From Isoetes taiwanensis (lineage: Eukaryota; Streptophyta; Lycopodiopsida; Isoetales; Isoetaceae), in the NCBI GenBank assembly GCA_021234155.1, contig JAJEKV010000039.1, forward strand, positions 11,547,077 through 11,611,076: a DNA stretch of 64,000 bases, given 5' to 3'. Under the pieces are notes generated by a model that was not told where the DNA came from, made no database searches, and was given only the letters and a program-made list of their open reading frames with translations. Below, piece by piece: positions 32,819 through 42,358 of this stretch. Each line of letters starts with the position of its first letter. Within the stretch, counting starts at the first letter, position 1. The translations under genes and the position numbers were made by a program.

Positions 32819-33285
32819 CTACTTCCCCTTTCTTTTCTGAAGTTCTATTTCATGTCTATCTTTGTAAAATTTGCTTTCATCAAATACGACATCTCGGCTA
32901 GTTACTATTTTCTTTGTTTCGGGTATGAAAATTCTATAACCCTTTGATTCCTCATCATAACCAACTAGAGATCCTATTTCTGCTCTATTATCCAATTTAA
33001 GTCTTATTTCTTCAGGAACATGAGCATATGTCAAGCAACCATAAGCTTTAAAACCATCATATGAGCGATTTAGTTTAGTACCTGACCATATCTCCTCTGG
33101 AATACCTCCATCCAAACTGCTTGATGGCAATCTGTTCTGTATAAAAAATGTTGTTTTGACTGCTTCTTCCCAAAGATAATTTGGTAAACCTGCAAACTTT
33201 ATCATAGATCTTACAGCATCTAAAACTATTCTATTTTTTCTTTCTGCAACATCGTTTTGTTGCGAAGTATATCTACATGTGAGTT
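32819..33285 (-). pseudogene. copia integrase C-terminal half
   Basis: Begins with CRYTSQQNDVAERKNRIVLD, which holds the catalytic Glu region, and continues MIKFAGLPNYLWEEAVKTTF, PEEIWSGTKLNRSYDGFKAY and GCLTYAHVPEEIRLKLDNRA, the usual GKX-type end of copia integrase. It is joined to the upstream half after NEMERETGRKIKRQLT. The segment that should contain the second catalytic Asp (the LRTDNGGE motif) is missing, so the integrase is defective. Confidence 0.88.
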
Positions 33286-33291
33286 GTCTTT

Positions 33292-33765
33292 TTATTTACG
33301 TCCTGTTTCCCTTTCCATTTCATTTACGTACATCTTTAATGTATCAAGGGCTTTGTCTTTAGTTGACAATAAATAGCATTTTCCCTTTCTACTAAAATCA
33401 TCAATAAAAGATATATAATACCTTTTACCCGTTCTTCCTTGCACATTCAATGGACCATAAAGATCTGTATGTACGAGATCAAGAGGACCCATGGCTCTTT
33501 TCTTTGATCTGCTAAAAGGCAATCTGGTTAGTTTCCCTAACATACAACCTGGGCAGATGAATTTCCCAACAGTATCATCTTCCCCATGAATATAGCCATT
33601 TTTAATCATGTATCTGATATTGTTCATATGCGTATGAGCAAGCCTATTGTGCCATGTTGAGGATTTAGTGACTTCCAACACATTCACACTTTCCAAGACA
33701 TTATTTGAGAACTGAAACAGATTGCCAACTCGTTTTGCAAGAAACTTCAATTCACCATCAAGCAA
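33292..33765 (-). pseudogene. copia integrase zinc-binding and first catalytic part
   Basis: The frame shows WHNRLAHTHMNNIRYM with C-P-G-C later (the His-His-Cys-Cys zinc site), then LPFSRSKKRAMGPLDLVHTD, YGPLNVQGRTGKRYYISFID and DFSRKGKCYLL. The Asp in VHTDLYGP is the first catalytic residue. It overlaps the protease frame slightly on its 5' side through a frameshift at about 33750-33780. Confidence 0.9.
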
Positions 33766-34349
33766 AACCCTACAGCCTTTTTTTTGTCAAACCTTAATTC
33801 ATATCCCAAATCAACTAATTGACAGACGGAAATCAAATTTTTGTGCAAACCCGAATCACACAAAACATTACCAACATCAACGCTATTCCCATGGAGATCA
33901 AATAACTGCAACATTCCTTTGTCAGTTACTTCCTGCAAGTCTCCATTTCCCAACTGCACATGGCTCATGTATTTACTGGGACAAACATTAGTCAAAAACT
34001 TAGTGGAGTTAACTACTGATCGTTCAACACCGCTGTCAATTATGAATTCATCAACCTTATGATTAGAAAAGCATTCATTAATCTCATAAGTTGATAAAAT
34101 AGATGATTTTACCGCTTGATTATCTTTTTGCTTCTCAAAATTCTGTTCTGCATCCATTTCTTGAGCTTTATCAGTGCCCCTTAATGGTTGACGTCCACAT
34201 TGTTCAATTTTTTTAGGACTAGGGCATCTAACGAAGGTATGTCCCAATCCTCCGCAATTATAACAGGATATCGCTTTCAATTTTGGACAACTAATTTTCT
34301 TATGTCCAGCTTTATGACAATAATAACATAGTCCACAACTGGCTGCCAT
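33747..34349 (-). pseudogene. copia gag zinc knuckles and protease
   Basis: Starts at an ATG at 34349 and reads CYYCHKAGHKKISCPK and CYNCGGLGHTFVRCP, two CCHC knuckles of the nucleic-acid-binding part of Gag. Further on, EFIIDSGVERSVVN carries the D-S-G of the aspartic protease, followed by YMSHVQLGNGDLQEVTDKG and LHKNLISVCQLVDLGYELRF, standard for copia. The large N-terminal capsid part of Gag that should precede the knuckles is absent. Confidence 0.9.
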
Positions 34350-35390
34350 ACTACTTCAAGTTTTCCAAGATTTCAGCAAGCAATCAAAGTTTCTTACAGT
34401 CTAATTGTAATACCTGATTGCCTTTGTATGCTCTAGATTTGTACTCAATAAATCATATATCGGAGGTCGGCGTTTTATTGTTGCACTCCCATACACAAGC
34501 TCCAACAACTTAAGCAATACTTCTTCAACACACTCCCACTTAAAATCAAACCTCCAGCTAGCAGAAGTTTAATTAGCGATTTGCTGCAGCATGGAACCTT
34601 CTGGCTAGAAAAGCCAGAGCACCAAACACCAACAAACAATAACAGAGGCAAATATAGCAACTTACAGAAAATAGAGTCAGCAACAATTACTCTGTAAGCA
34701 CCAATTATTCTGTAAACTCTGTATACAACTCCAGTTCTGGATCACAAAATCGAAGATGGCTGGAACTCCAATCACCAGCTCTTCAAGCTGACTATACCTC
34801 CAGCAAATCCGGCTTTGTCAGTGCTGTATCACAGATCATGCACTCCTTCAAATCAAAATGCTTTAAGACACGGTTTCTTCCAGAAATTTGAACATAACTT
34901 CTTCCAGAAATTTGAGTTGCATCTCCTCCTTCAGGTAATCTCTGGGCACGAAATCATAGATATTGCAGAATCCACCCCTTTTAGAATCCACGATTCTTCT
35001 ACATGAAATCACAGATATCTTTGCACACAAAGCTAATTTGTAGAATCCACCCCTTTCGGAATCCAATTCCGTCACTGCAAGAGAAGCCACGATTCTTCTA
35101 CATAATAGGTGCTTCAGCCGGAAGCATACAATCAACTCGACTCTGTTCAAAAGGTGCCACCGTCTCCAGATTCACGAATTCACAGAAGCTTTATTTTTAT
35201 CTCTGTCTACACATCTGCTCCATCCCGGTTATACAGAATACCCAACAACTATTTGTTTCGATTTGGGTCAATCAATCCGATCTGTTCAACAAGAAAACAC
35301 TTTGATTTCAAATACTACCGTCTGCTCAGTCCAAAGGCAGCACACAAGAACTCCAGGATGCCTTGATTCTCACAAGGTTTTTTCTTCTGT
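34350..35390 (-). other. copia leader with missing gag capsid and rearranged sequence
   Basis: About 1 kb where the capsid part of gag would be expected. No capsid text was recognised. At 34860-35110 short blocks are doubled: CTTCCAGAAATTTGA twice, and ATCCACCCCTTT and CCACGATTCTTCTACAT twice each. On the minus strand near 34400-34540 there is GTGGGAGTGTGTTGAAGAAG, which looks like a polypurine tract followed by the start of a different copia LTR. The element thus seems to be a chimera. Confidence 0.5.
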
Positions 35391-35407
35391 CCTGGCTCTG
35401 ATGCCAA
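35391..35407 (-). other. copia primer-binding site
   Basis: TTGGCATCAGAGCCAGG on the minus strand immediately after the 5' LTR. One base differs from the usual initiator-Met-tRNA complementary text TGGTATCAGAGC. Confidence 0.85.
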
Positions 35408-35643
35408 TCTTAGAATCAGAGCTTAGGATTCGAACCCAAGTATGCCAAGACTCTGTCTCCTTCACAATCTCCTCCACCAAATCCGTCTGATCAACAAAAC
35501 TATTTCTCTGTGTGCCTTTACAATTTCGATCTTTCCTTTTATAGCTTATTTCCACCGACATGCATATTAAATGACATGTGTTTCCAATAAGATAAATAAA
35601 CGATTAAATATGCATCCTAGATCATGGCATGATAAATCCAACA
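35408..35643 (-). repeat. copia 5' LTR (236 bp)
   Basis: Starts TGTTGGATTTATCATGCCAT on the minus strand and ends TCTGATTCTAAGA. Bounded outside by the AATGG duplication and inside by the primer site. Confidence 0.95.
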
Positions 35644-35648
35644 AATGG

Positions 35649-35997
35649 GTAGAAGCGAGTACTCATAAACGTCTAGACGGTTTTGCCCAGTTGGTTAAGG
35701 GCATGTCGGTTAGGAATGTTACATTTGGTATCAGAGCAGGGCTCGAGTTCGAGTTTCCATAGGGGCAAGTATGACTCGGAATACCGTTGGACAGTAGGTC
35801 ATGACTTGGTTTTATGATGCTCGTCCTCGAGCATAGTTCTAGTGGAAGAGATTGTAATGGACCCATGAGAGAGCGCTGGAGTGGATCTTAGTGTCGTGTT
35901 CCCAAGACACTGGCATAAATGGGTAGAAGCGACTACTCATAAATGTCTAGACGGTTTTGCCCAGTTGGTTAAGGGCATGTCGGTTAGGAACATTACA
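35649..35997 (+). mobile_element. TRIM retroelement: rest of LTR 1, internal domain, LTR 2
   Basis: 35649-35723 completes LTR 1, which then totals 145 bp with 31002-31071. Directly after it comes TTTGGTATCAGAGCAGGGCT, containing the perfect initiator-Met primer site TGGTATCAGAGC. The internal domain is only about 129 bp (35724-35852) and has no coding capacity. LTR 2 (35853-35997) is also exactly 145 bp, starting TGTAATGG and ending ATTACA. This is the structure of a terminal-repeat retrotransposon in miniature, 419 bp without the copia. It is not the Cassandra type as far as I can see, because no 5S RNA-like block is present. Confidence 0.9.
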
Positions 35998-36438
35998 AAT
36001 ACTAGGAAAAAAGCCTCTTCAAAGAAAAAATCCCGATCAAAGCAAAAATAATTTGATTTTCAAAGCAAAAGATTTTGGTTCTTGAAATGCATCACCACGA
36101 TTTTTTGTTGTTCCTTCTTGTAAATCTGATGATAGATCCTTCAATCGAATGCCGAAGAACCCTAATTTTTCGGCTTTTGAGGTTCAACTGCAACATGGCA
36201 CAGAGACTCTTCCCGCTGGCAGTGCCCAAGCTCTTCGAAAGGGGTAGCCCCCGTCCGATGTTGGGACACGTTGCGTTCTGGTATCCCTAGTGCGATAGAG
36301 GGTGCACCGAGGAAAGGAAAATGCCAGAATTTGATTGAATGGGAGTTTTATAAAAACTTAAGCGTCCACTTGTGTGATTTCGCCAAATCTGTGTGTTGGG
36401 GATGGGAATTTGTAAGGTCTTGATATAACCATATCAGC
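35998..36438. other. upstream region / 5' leader of the PNRC-motif gene
   Basis: Contains a 31-codon frame from 36198 (MAQRLFPLAVPKLFERGSPR), which might be an upstream ORF or the remains of another gene. No TATA box is obvious. Confidence 0.3.
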
Positions 36439-38513
36439 ATGGTCTCATCGGCCAAGATCAAAAGAATCTTCTGTAGCAAAAAGTCCTACAAGGCGAGGGG
36501 TGAAAGGTGCCACGTATGCCAGCAAAGGTTCTTTTCCCGTAGTCGGCGAGGTCTCTTCAGAGACACGGCAGAAGACGCAAGCACCGACCGGCTGGAAGTA
36601 ATTCTTTGTATTTTCCATGTGCCATGTCCGCTCCCATCAATCCGATAAAGCTTTTGGATTTTTTCTTATGACGATCGGCTCCGGTTTGATGCCTTCCTTT
36701 CAAACATCGGCGAAGTTATTAGGGGTTTCTTGTGATTTTCGGCCCAATATCTTTTGTACTGGTTGACTTCGGCTTAATCCAGTGAGTTTTATCTTATAGC
36801 GTTTATAGTTTGAGGATTCTGCCTTGTCTGTTATGATGGAGTTGTTTGGTTCCCAATAGGGGTTTTAAAAGGAATTGTAAGGAGGATTTGGCTATGCCCT
36901 TGAGTTGGACAGCTTCAGGTGGCAAGATGTCTAAGTCAGGCCATGGGTATTTTTTTTCTAAAACTGGCAGTGGGTTTTCTAGAGTTTCTGGTTGCAAGTT
37001 TGTTCCGGCAGCCAATGATGGGAGGTTAAGTTCCTCTTCATGTATGCTGCAAGAGAATTGTGAGGATAGAGATTTTTTTTCTAGCAGACACAGTGTCCAA
37101 CATTCTGATTGTCGAGTTAAAAGTTGCGTGGTTACCAGAAGAAACAGCAATGCTGAGAATCAGCTAGTATCGAAAGAAGGAAAATTTGAGGGATCCAATT
37201 TAACTTCTAAGATGGTACGTGGTACCTCTAACAATACAAAGTTACTGAGCCAAAGAAAAAGTTTGCCTTGTGATAGGGGGAAGGAAAATTTCAAGGCACC
37301 TGTTGCCAACAGGACCAGTAGGCCTGTGCTTGTAAGGCCCAATAACATGCATCCTACTGGAAAAAAATCAATGGCCACTATGAAGAAAATAGCAGACAAT
37401 GAAAGGAAATTGAAGCGGTACCAAAAAATGGATGTCCGCGATGGCAGTGGCAAATCAAAGGATTCTAACCCAATTATTATTCTTCAGAGACCACAGACAA
37501 AGGAAGAAGCAGCAAAAAATCTGGCTAAGTTTCTGGACATTCCTTTATCAGAAGTATGCCATAAGTACAATATCTCTGCATCACGAGGAATTGCTGAGAA
37601 TGGTGTCGTTGAGTGTGACGTCAGTGTAACTGAACACTCTCTAGAGAAAGTATGTGAATCCGTTATTGAAGAAAAAGCAAAGTTTACAGCGGTTGATAAG
37701 TTGCAAAATGAGGATGTATATGTTGGTGCGAAGAAAGTGGCACCGAATTCTGATTTAAAATCAGTTCACTCTTATGCGGGTATTAACCTAATTACCAGAT
37801 ATTGATAGGAAGACTTCCCAATGCTTTATTTCTGATGAATTGTCCTTGTGTGGAAAGGTATTTTTGGAGTGGCAGAGAAAAAGGAGCTGTCATCATCAAA
37901 AGGGTTCTTTGATGCTACCTTGCTTCCACCTTTCAATCAGCAAGATGATTGCCTTTGTACTAATGAAGGTGGCTGTTGGAACTCCAGCTTGAGAGATTGT
38001 GAGCAAAAAGGTATTTACTTGTTGCATATCTTGCAAGAAATTGACATGATTTCTTTCTGTTGTGGTAAGTTATTGGTCTCTTGTAATTCGTGAAATGAAA
38101 TAAACTGCAGGTGAAATGTATGAGAGCAGCTTGACAGCTTCTACTATCCAGTTACGAGTCAACGAGGCAAAACTCCACTATTCCAAGGAGTCGTCTTCTA
38201 TTTCAATGATATGTACTTTAGGCCTTGAAACACCTACACAACCAGCCACAGTCATGCATCCTGCATCAAAGTTCCCAAGTACTACTGTTTATAGTAAAAG
38301 TTCTTTGTTGTGTCCATATAGTGAAACATGGGCTGGACCTGCATTTTCTGACTCACCACCTCCCAGTTCTTTGCCACTTCCAACTTTTCCATCTCAACAA
38401 TGCAAATCAGTCTGGGAAAGGGAAGTACCTCGTGCCTCTTGTGCACAGACTTATCGTGACACATGTTATGCAACTAATGATTTGAAGCGGATCTTAAATC
38501 TTGACATGCTGTA
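36439..38513 (+). CDS. PNRC-motif (SPPPSSLPLP) protein gene, possibly frameshifted
   Basis: A candidate first exon (36439-36597, MVSSAKIKRIFCSKKSYKAR, GTAATT donor) is followed by a long exon with ATG at 36894 (MPLSWTASGGKMSKSGHGYF), Ser/Lys/Asn-rich and open to about 37775. A further exon ends at 38010 (SSKGFFDATLLPPFNQQDD) and joins in phase, across a normal intron, to 38111-38513. That last exon carries ETWAGPAFSDSPPPSSLPLP and ends ATNDLKRILNLDML. The YAG-x-F-x-x-SPPPS-x-LPLP motif plus a terminal (A/T)x-DL(R/K)RxL-x-L is that of the PNRC family; the animal members bind decapping factor DCP1, so a role in mRNA decay is possible. Text between 37770 and 37880 changes frame twice, so the middle is uncertain or broken. 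Confidence 0.55.
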
Positions 38514-39520
38514 ATTTATATGTTATCACAACGTCGACTGATCTGCAAGAATTTGCCCATTTCAAAGACGGGATTGATGCTTAATACAGTAACCTGGCTT
38601 TCAAATCATTGAAGGTAATTTTATTATGACTCTCTTGCAAAATCTGCTACGTTTCTGAATTTTTTTTTTTTTTGATGCAGGTACTATTTGGAGCTTAGCA
38701 TATTTGGATTCCATAAGACTCGTCCCCTTCTGCTTTCTAACATGTTTGGATTCACAAGTCATACTTGGGGGATAGTCTCCTTGTGGTTTTGAGAGATTAA
38801 AGAGAAGCTCGGAAGATCGCATTTGTAGATGTTTTAATACTTTAGCATTTTAGAGAGCATATATAGACTATTTGATTATATTTGAACTGCATTTTTTTGT
38901 CTTTTTTGGGTATAGCATAAAGAAAATCTTTATTCGTTACATAAATTAAAAAAATTCATTCATGAAACAAAACGAACTATAATAGAACTGAACTTATTAA
39001 TGCTTCGTGGCCACCTTCCTCGTGGCCACCTTCCTCTAAAGCAAGGTGTTGAATGTGGCGTGGTTTTTCTTTTAAACTTGTAATTACTTTCTTTTTTATA
39101 AATTGGCATTGCAATGATTTGACAAAGTATGTTTCATAAGGAACCAACTGTCTAAGATGGTAACATTCTCATCTACTATATAAGTTATTTAAGGTGGATT
39201 CTATTCTTGTATTCCTTTATCTATCTTCCAACACATCCCCATGGTGTGTGGTATGTTCGTTGCAAAATTTTTTTTATGCATGTACAAGCTTTGCTTTGAA
39301 GCAAAGCTACCTGACTAGCGATGCATCCTCCCTCAATTGAGTTGAGTCTTCAGCAAGCAAAGCTACCTGACTAGCGATGCATCCTCTTCAGCCCGAACTA
39401 AGCTTCCAGTGCCACAGCTTCTGAGATTTGTGGCGATTACGAAAGGTGACACAAGACTTGAGCACGTTTCTTTGGATCCGCGACCTATAAATAAAATTTT
39501 ATGTCAAGTCTTGTGCTTTT
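38514..39520. other. 3' flank, no further gene
   Basis: After the stop, a T14 tract and TTGATGCAG near 38660-38680 look like an acceptor of a 3'-UTR intron. CTACCTGACTAGCGATGCAT is doubled at about 39308 and 39363 (55-bp offset), a small tandem duplication just before the LINE fragment. Confidence 0.4.
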
Positions 39521-39525
39521 GATGC

Positions 39526-40354
39526 AGGGCCACCGTAAAATGCTTTTTTCGAACCTTGGTTCCAACAGTTGTGCTTTATGGATCTCCCATATGGAGGCCA
39601 TCTATCTCCGGAAAGCTCTGGAGCAAAATAGAGGGGGTTCTTAAGTTGTTTTTGTGGGAACAGGTGCCTTATGCAATGATCTTGTCAGAGGTTGGAATGC
39701 TCCCACTAGAGGAGGAGGCCTTGTGCCAGACAATTGTGTACATTAATCGGGTTAAAAGCTTGGACGATGACATGCTTCCATACATAGGAATGCAAATGCC
39801 TTATGAGAATGGATGGTTCTCTGATGTTAAAATATGGACAAGCAAATGGGGGTTGGATGTACAAGATTGGCCGAATTCTGATGCAGGGGTTAGGGACATA
39901 GTGCAATCTAAGGTAATTGAGAGGTTGTGGCATGAAAAAGGGATCAAAATGAATTTCTACCTGATGGAGGTTAATTCCATGCTTGTGTATATGGAGCAAG
40001 AGTACTTACAAGCGCAACCATGGCTTAGGAAGGTGCAATCGCAACCATGGCTTAGGAAGGTGATTGCACGATATAGACTGGGTTCTCACCGGTTGCGGGT
40101 TGAGACAGGTCGTTGGGAAGGGATTTCAAGAGAAGATCGAATCTGTTCTTGTGACATGGGACTCATTGAAGATGAGGAACATGTCTTTTTATACTATCCT
40201 CATTACCAGAAGATACGTGATGATTTTGGGATCAGTCAAGAAGATTTCCAAAATTTTTTTACTTTATTGCAAATAGTGCCTTTGAAGCTGGGTACTTTTA
40301 TGTTAAAAATAGAAACCCATCGTGAACTAATACTGCAAAGTTTGAAATCAATGG
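39526..40354 (+). pseudogene. LINE reverse-transcriptase C-terminal fragment
   Basis: An open frame of more than 250 residues reads LVPTVVLYGSPIWRPSISGK, LWSKIEGVLKLFLWEQVPYA and VGMLPLEEEALCQTIVYINR, colinear with the LINE at 60890-61230 (VVLYGCEVWGPGLSLELWQK, CGMLPLECEALCQFLTYLSK). Near its end it has DRICSCDMGLIEDEEHVFLY, the Cys/His end motif that LINEs keep after the RT. QPWLRKV is duplicated in tandem (near 40010-40060). No endonuclease or RT catalytic motifs precede it, so it is a 5'-truncated copy. Its own 3' end is also missing: it runs directly into an unrelated transposon fragment at 40355. Confidence 0.8.
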
Positions 40355-40881
40355 ATGTACATTGCCAAAGGTATGCTAATTGCTCTTCCAACTGAGGAGG
40401 ATGAGAAAGGTCGACCTTTTTGGATAGCAAATATACTTGACACAGTCAAGGAGGAAGGCTTAGTAACAAAATTCAAGATTCATTGGCTTGCGACACATTC
40501 AGAAAATGCTTTTGAATGTAGGTATGAGTTAGAAATGAGAACTCAAGGAAGGGGAGAAAGTCCAAGAAAGTAGGTTGTAGGGATGAGCTGAATCTAAGTG
40601 ACGTGACAATATTGTGCTATGATTTTAAATTGAAATTTGACAATCGTCTACACCAAAGGATGATCAATTTGCTTAAAAAGGCTTGTAATTACGAGGAAGA
40701 GGATGAAGAAGGGAGTGATGGTGGCAATGCTGCACCATCTGTTAATAGTGAAGAGGAAGATAACTCAAGCACTTCCTCAAATGATAGTGAAAGAAGTGAA
40801 GGTGATGAGGATGGCATAAATGAATATGATGACGTGCTGGATCCCTCCCTCATCACTCCTCACATCTTTGCACATAATTGA
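40355..40881 (+). pseudogene. transposon protein C-terminal domain, copy 2
   Basis: Same protein as 12755-13565: IAKGMLIALPTEEDEKGRPF, WIANILDTVKEEGLVTKFKI, HWLAT and CRYELEM, then after a frame change DFKLKFDNRLHQRMINLLKK, ACNYEEEDEEG, a long Ser/Glu/Asp tail and the terminus YDDVLDPSLITPHIFAHN. Here the tail is in one clean frame, so it shows the original end better than copy 1. Its N-terminal part is replaced by the LINE fragment. The small FW/HW module could be a chromo- or SH3-like fold as found near the ends of several plant transposases; that part is inference. Confidence 0.55.
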
Positions 40882-41067
40882 GTCTTAGAAAAAGACTGTA
40901 AATTTTGAATGTGAATATAAAGATTTTATCTTCAAATTTTGAAAATACTACAATTCCAGTTATAGACTTCACTTTATCTTTTTGTTAAATGGTATATTCT
41001 CTTACATTAGAGGTTCTCTCCCCTTGTTCGGTTTATTGGCTAGTCCATTGGGTTAAAAATAAAAAAA

Positions 41068-42245
41068 AATGGTGACGGAGATGAAGTCGCTGCAGCAGGG
41101 AATGAAGAGGGTTGCGTAAGAAAATGATTCCCTCCACAAGAGATTCAAAAGAATGAAGACAACTCCATTGGGGTTCAGGAAAAGTGCAAGAATCTTGAAG
41201 CCCATAAACATATTAGCCCCTGGGGGTGAAGGGTAAAAAAAAAGGGATCATGGCTATTAAAAAGCTTATGGATCCAAACCACGCACAAGAAAATAAGAGA
41301 AAACCTGCTAATATTGCCTGTTTCTTAAAGAAATTAGTTACTAAATATAGATCTCTGGGCTAAAGAACAATTGTATCCTTGTGATTCTTTCATTCGAGCC
41401 CATCCAAACTTCCACTCTGCATCCGGTCTTATTGAATTTGCTTGCAAGGGTCAGCAAGGTTTAGCTCCGTTACTGTAATAAGGTAATATTGATCCATATT
41501 TGCATGCTATGTATAACCACTTGTATAGATTCAATTGCAAAGTTTTGTCAGATGTTAATCAGCTCCAACTGGCAAACTAGCAAACTAGTTGTCCCAACAA
41601 TATCGAAAGCTCAATGAATTGGAGTTGAAAAATAAAAAATTGGTGATAGAGATGAAGTCGCTGCAGCAAAGAATGAAGAGGTTGCGCAAGAAAATGATTC
41701 CCTCCACAAGAGATTCAAAAGAATGAAGATAGCTCCACTGGGGTTCAGGGAAAGGGCAAGAATCTTGAAGCCCATAAACATATTAGCCCCTGGGGGTGGA
41801 GGGTAAAAAAAAAGGATTCAAACCTTGCACAAGAAAATAAGAGAAAACCTGCTAATATTGCATGTTTGTTAAAGAAATTAGTTACTAAAGATGATGTATT
41901 CAAAATGTTAAAGTTTCTTGGTAGCATTCAACTTAGGAAAGATGTAGTACAGCAAATGCTGCAGGAATTGGGGAACAGTTAAAACTTAGAATCAATGCAA
42001 GAACTATGTGACAATATCGGAATTAGTAGTTGTTCAGATGCATGCAGGATGGCCTTAAACTATTTTAAGGATTAAAACTATTTTACTACCAAGGATGACT
42101 AGTGTAAGGGCTTGTAGATCATCGAGAAACAGCCAAGTTCACGAGCTTCTTAGTGATATCACTGATATGTATCAGCTGACTAACAGTGTCAATTTGGATA
42201 CATTGCCATCTTATACCAAAGATAAGAAGAAGTGAAGTTTGGTGA
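41068..42245 (+). pseudogene. duplicated coiled-coil segment of a transposase-like gene
   Basis: Two direct copies (about 41068-41345 and 41637-41883) encode DEVAAAKNEEVAQENDSLHK followed by RFKRMKIAPLGFRERARILK and PINILAPGGGG. The first copy has an extra G that breaks the frame; the second is cleaner. Downstream NKRKPANIACLLKKLVTKDD, VFKMLKFLGSIQLRKDVVQQ, ELCDNIGISSCSDACRMALN and VHELLSDITDMYQLTNSVNL are spread over several frames. The helical, heptad-like text suggests the N-terminal dimerisation part of the transposase-like protein that continues to 43582. Confidence 0.4.
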
Positions 42246-42330
42246 TACTTTCTGCCTTAATGAAAATAACAATTACTGGATATTAAGTAGAATGCTTCAG
42301 CTTTTAGTTTGATTCTATGATATGAAGGTA

Positions 42331-42358
42331 GAAGGAAGGAAGGAAGGAAGGAAGGAAG
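42331..42358 (+). repeat. (GGAA)n microsatellite
   Basis: Six to seven GGAA units inside the decayed transposase-like gene. Confidence 0.9.

Larger units (their letters stand above)
31072..35643 (-). mobile_element. Ty1-copia LTR retrotransposon, non-autonomous
   Basis: Two LTRs (31072-31300, 35408-35643) flank gag zinc knuckles, protease, integrase, a truncated reverse transcriptase and RNase H in copia order on the minus strand. A 5-bp target duplication AATGG lies at 31067-31071 and 35644-35648. The primer-binding text beside the 5' LTR is TTGGCATCAGAGCC, a variant of the initiator-Met site TGGTATCAGAGC, and the polypurine tract is ATGGGGGAAG. The LTRs begin TGTTGGATTT but end TAAGA instead of CA. 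LTRs differ by several substitutions and small indels. RT core and part of integrase are deleted, so it needed help to move. It sits inside the LTR of a TRIM. Confidence 0.93.

Noticed and set aside
35660-35790. tRNA-like A and B boxes (CCAGTTGGTTAAGG, GAGTTCGAGTTTCC) suggesting a SINE or Pol III unit in the TRIM
   Set aside because: The two boxes are too far apart and the 145-bp LTR pair with a primer-binding site explains the structure better.
31002-35997. Cassandra-type TRIM with 5S RNA promoter
   Set aside because: No 5S-like block could be seen in the 145-bp LTR.
39706-39999. 97-residue minus-strand frame
   Set aside because: Antisense shadow of the LINE RT fragment on the plus strand.
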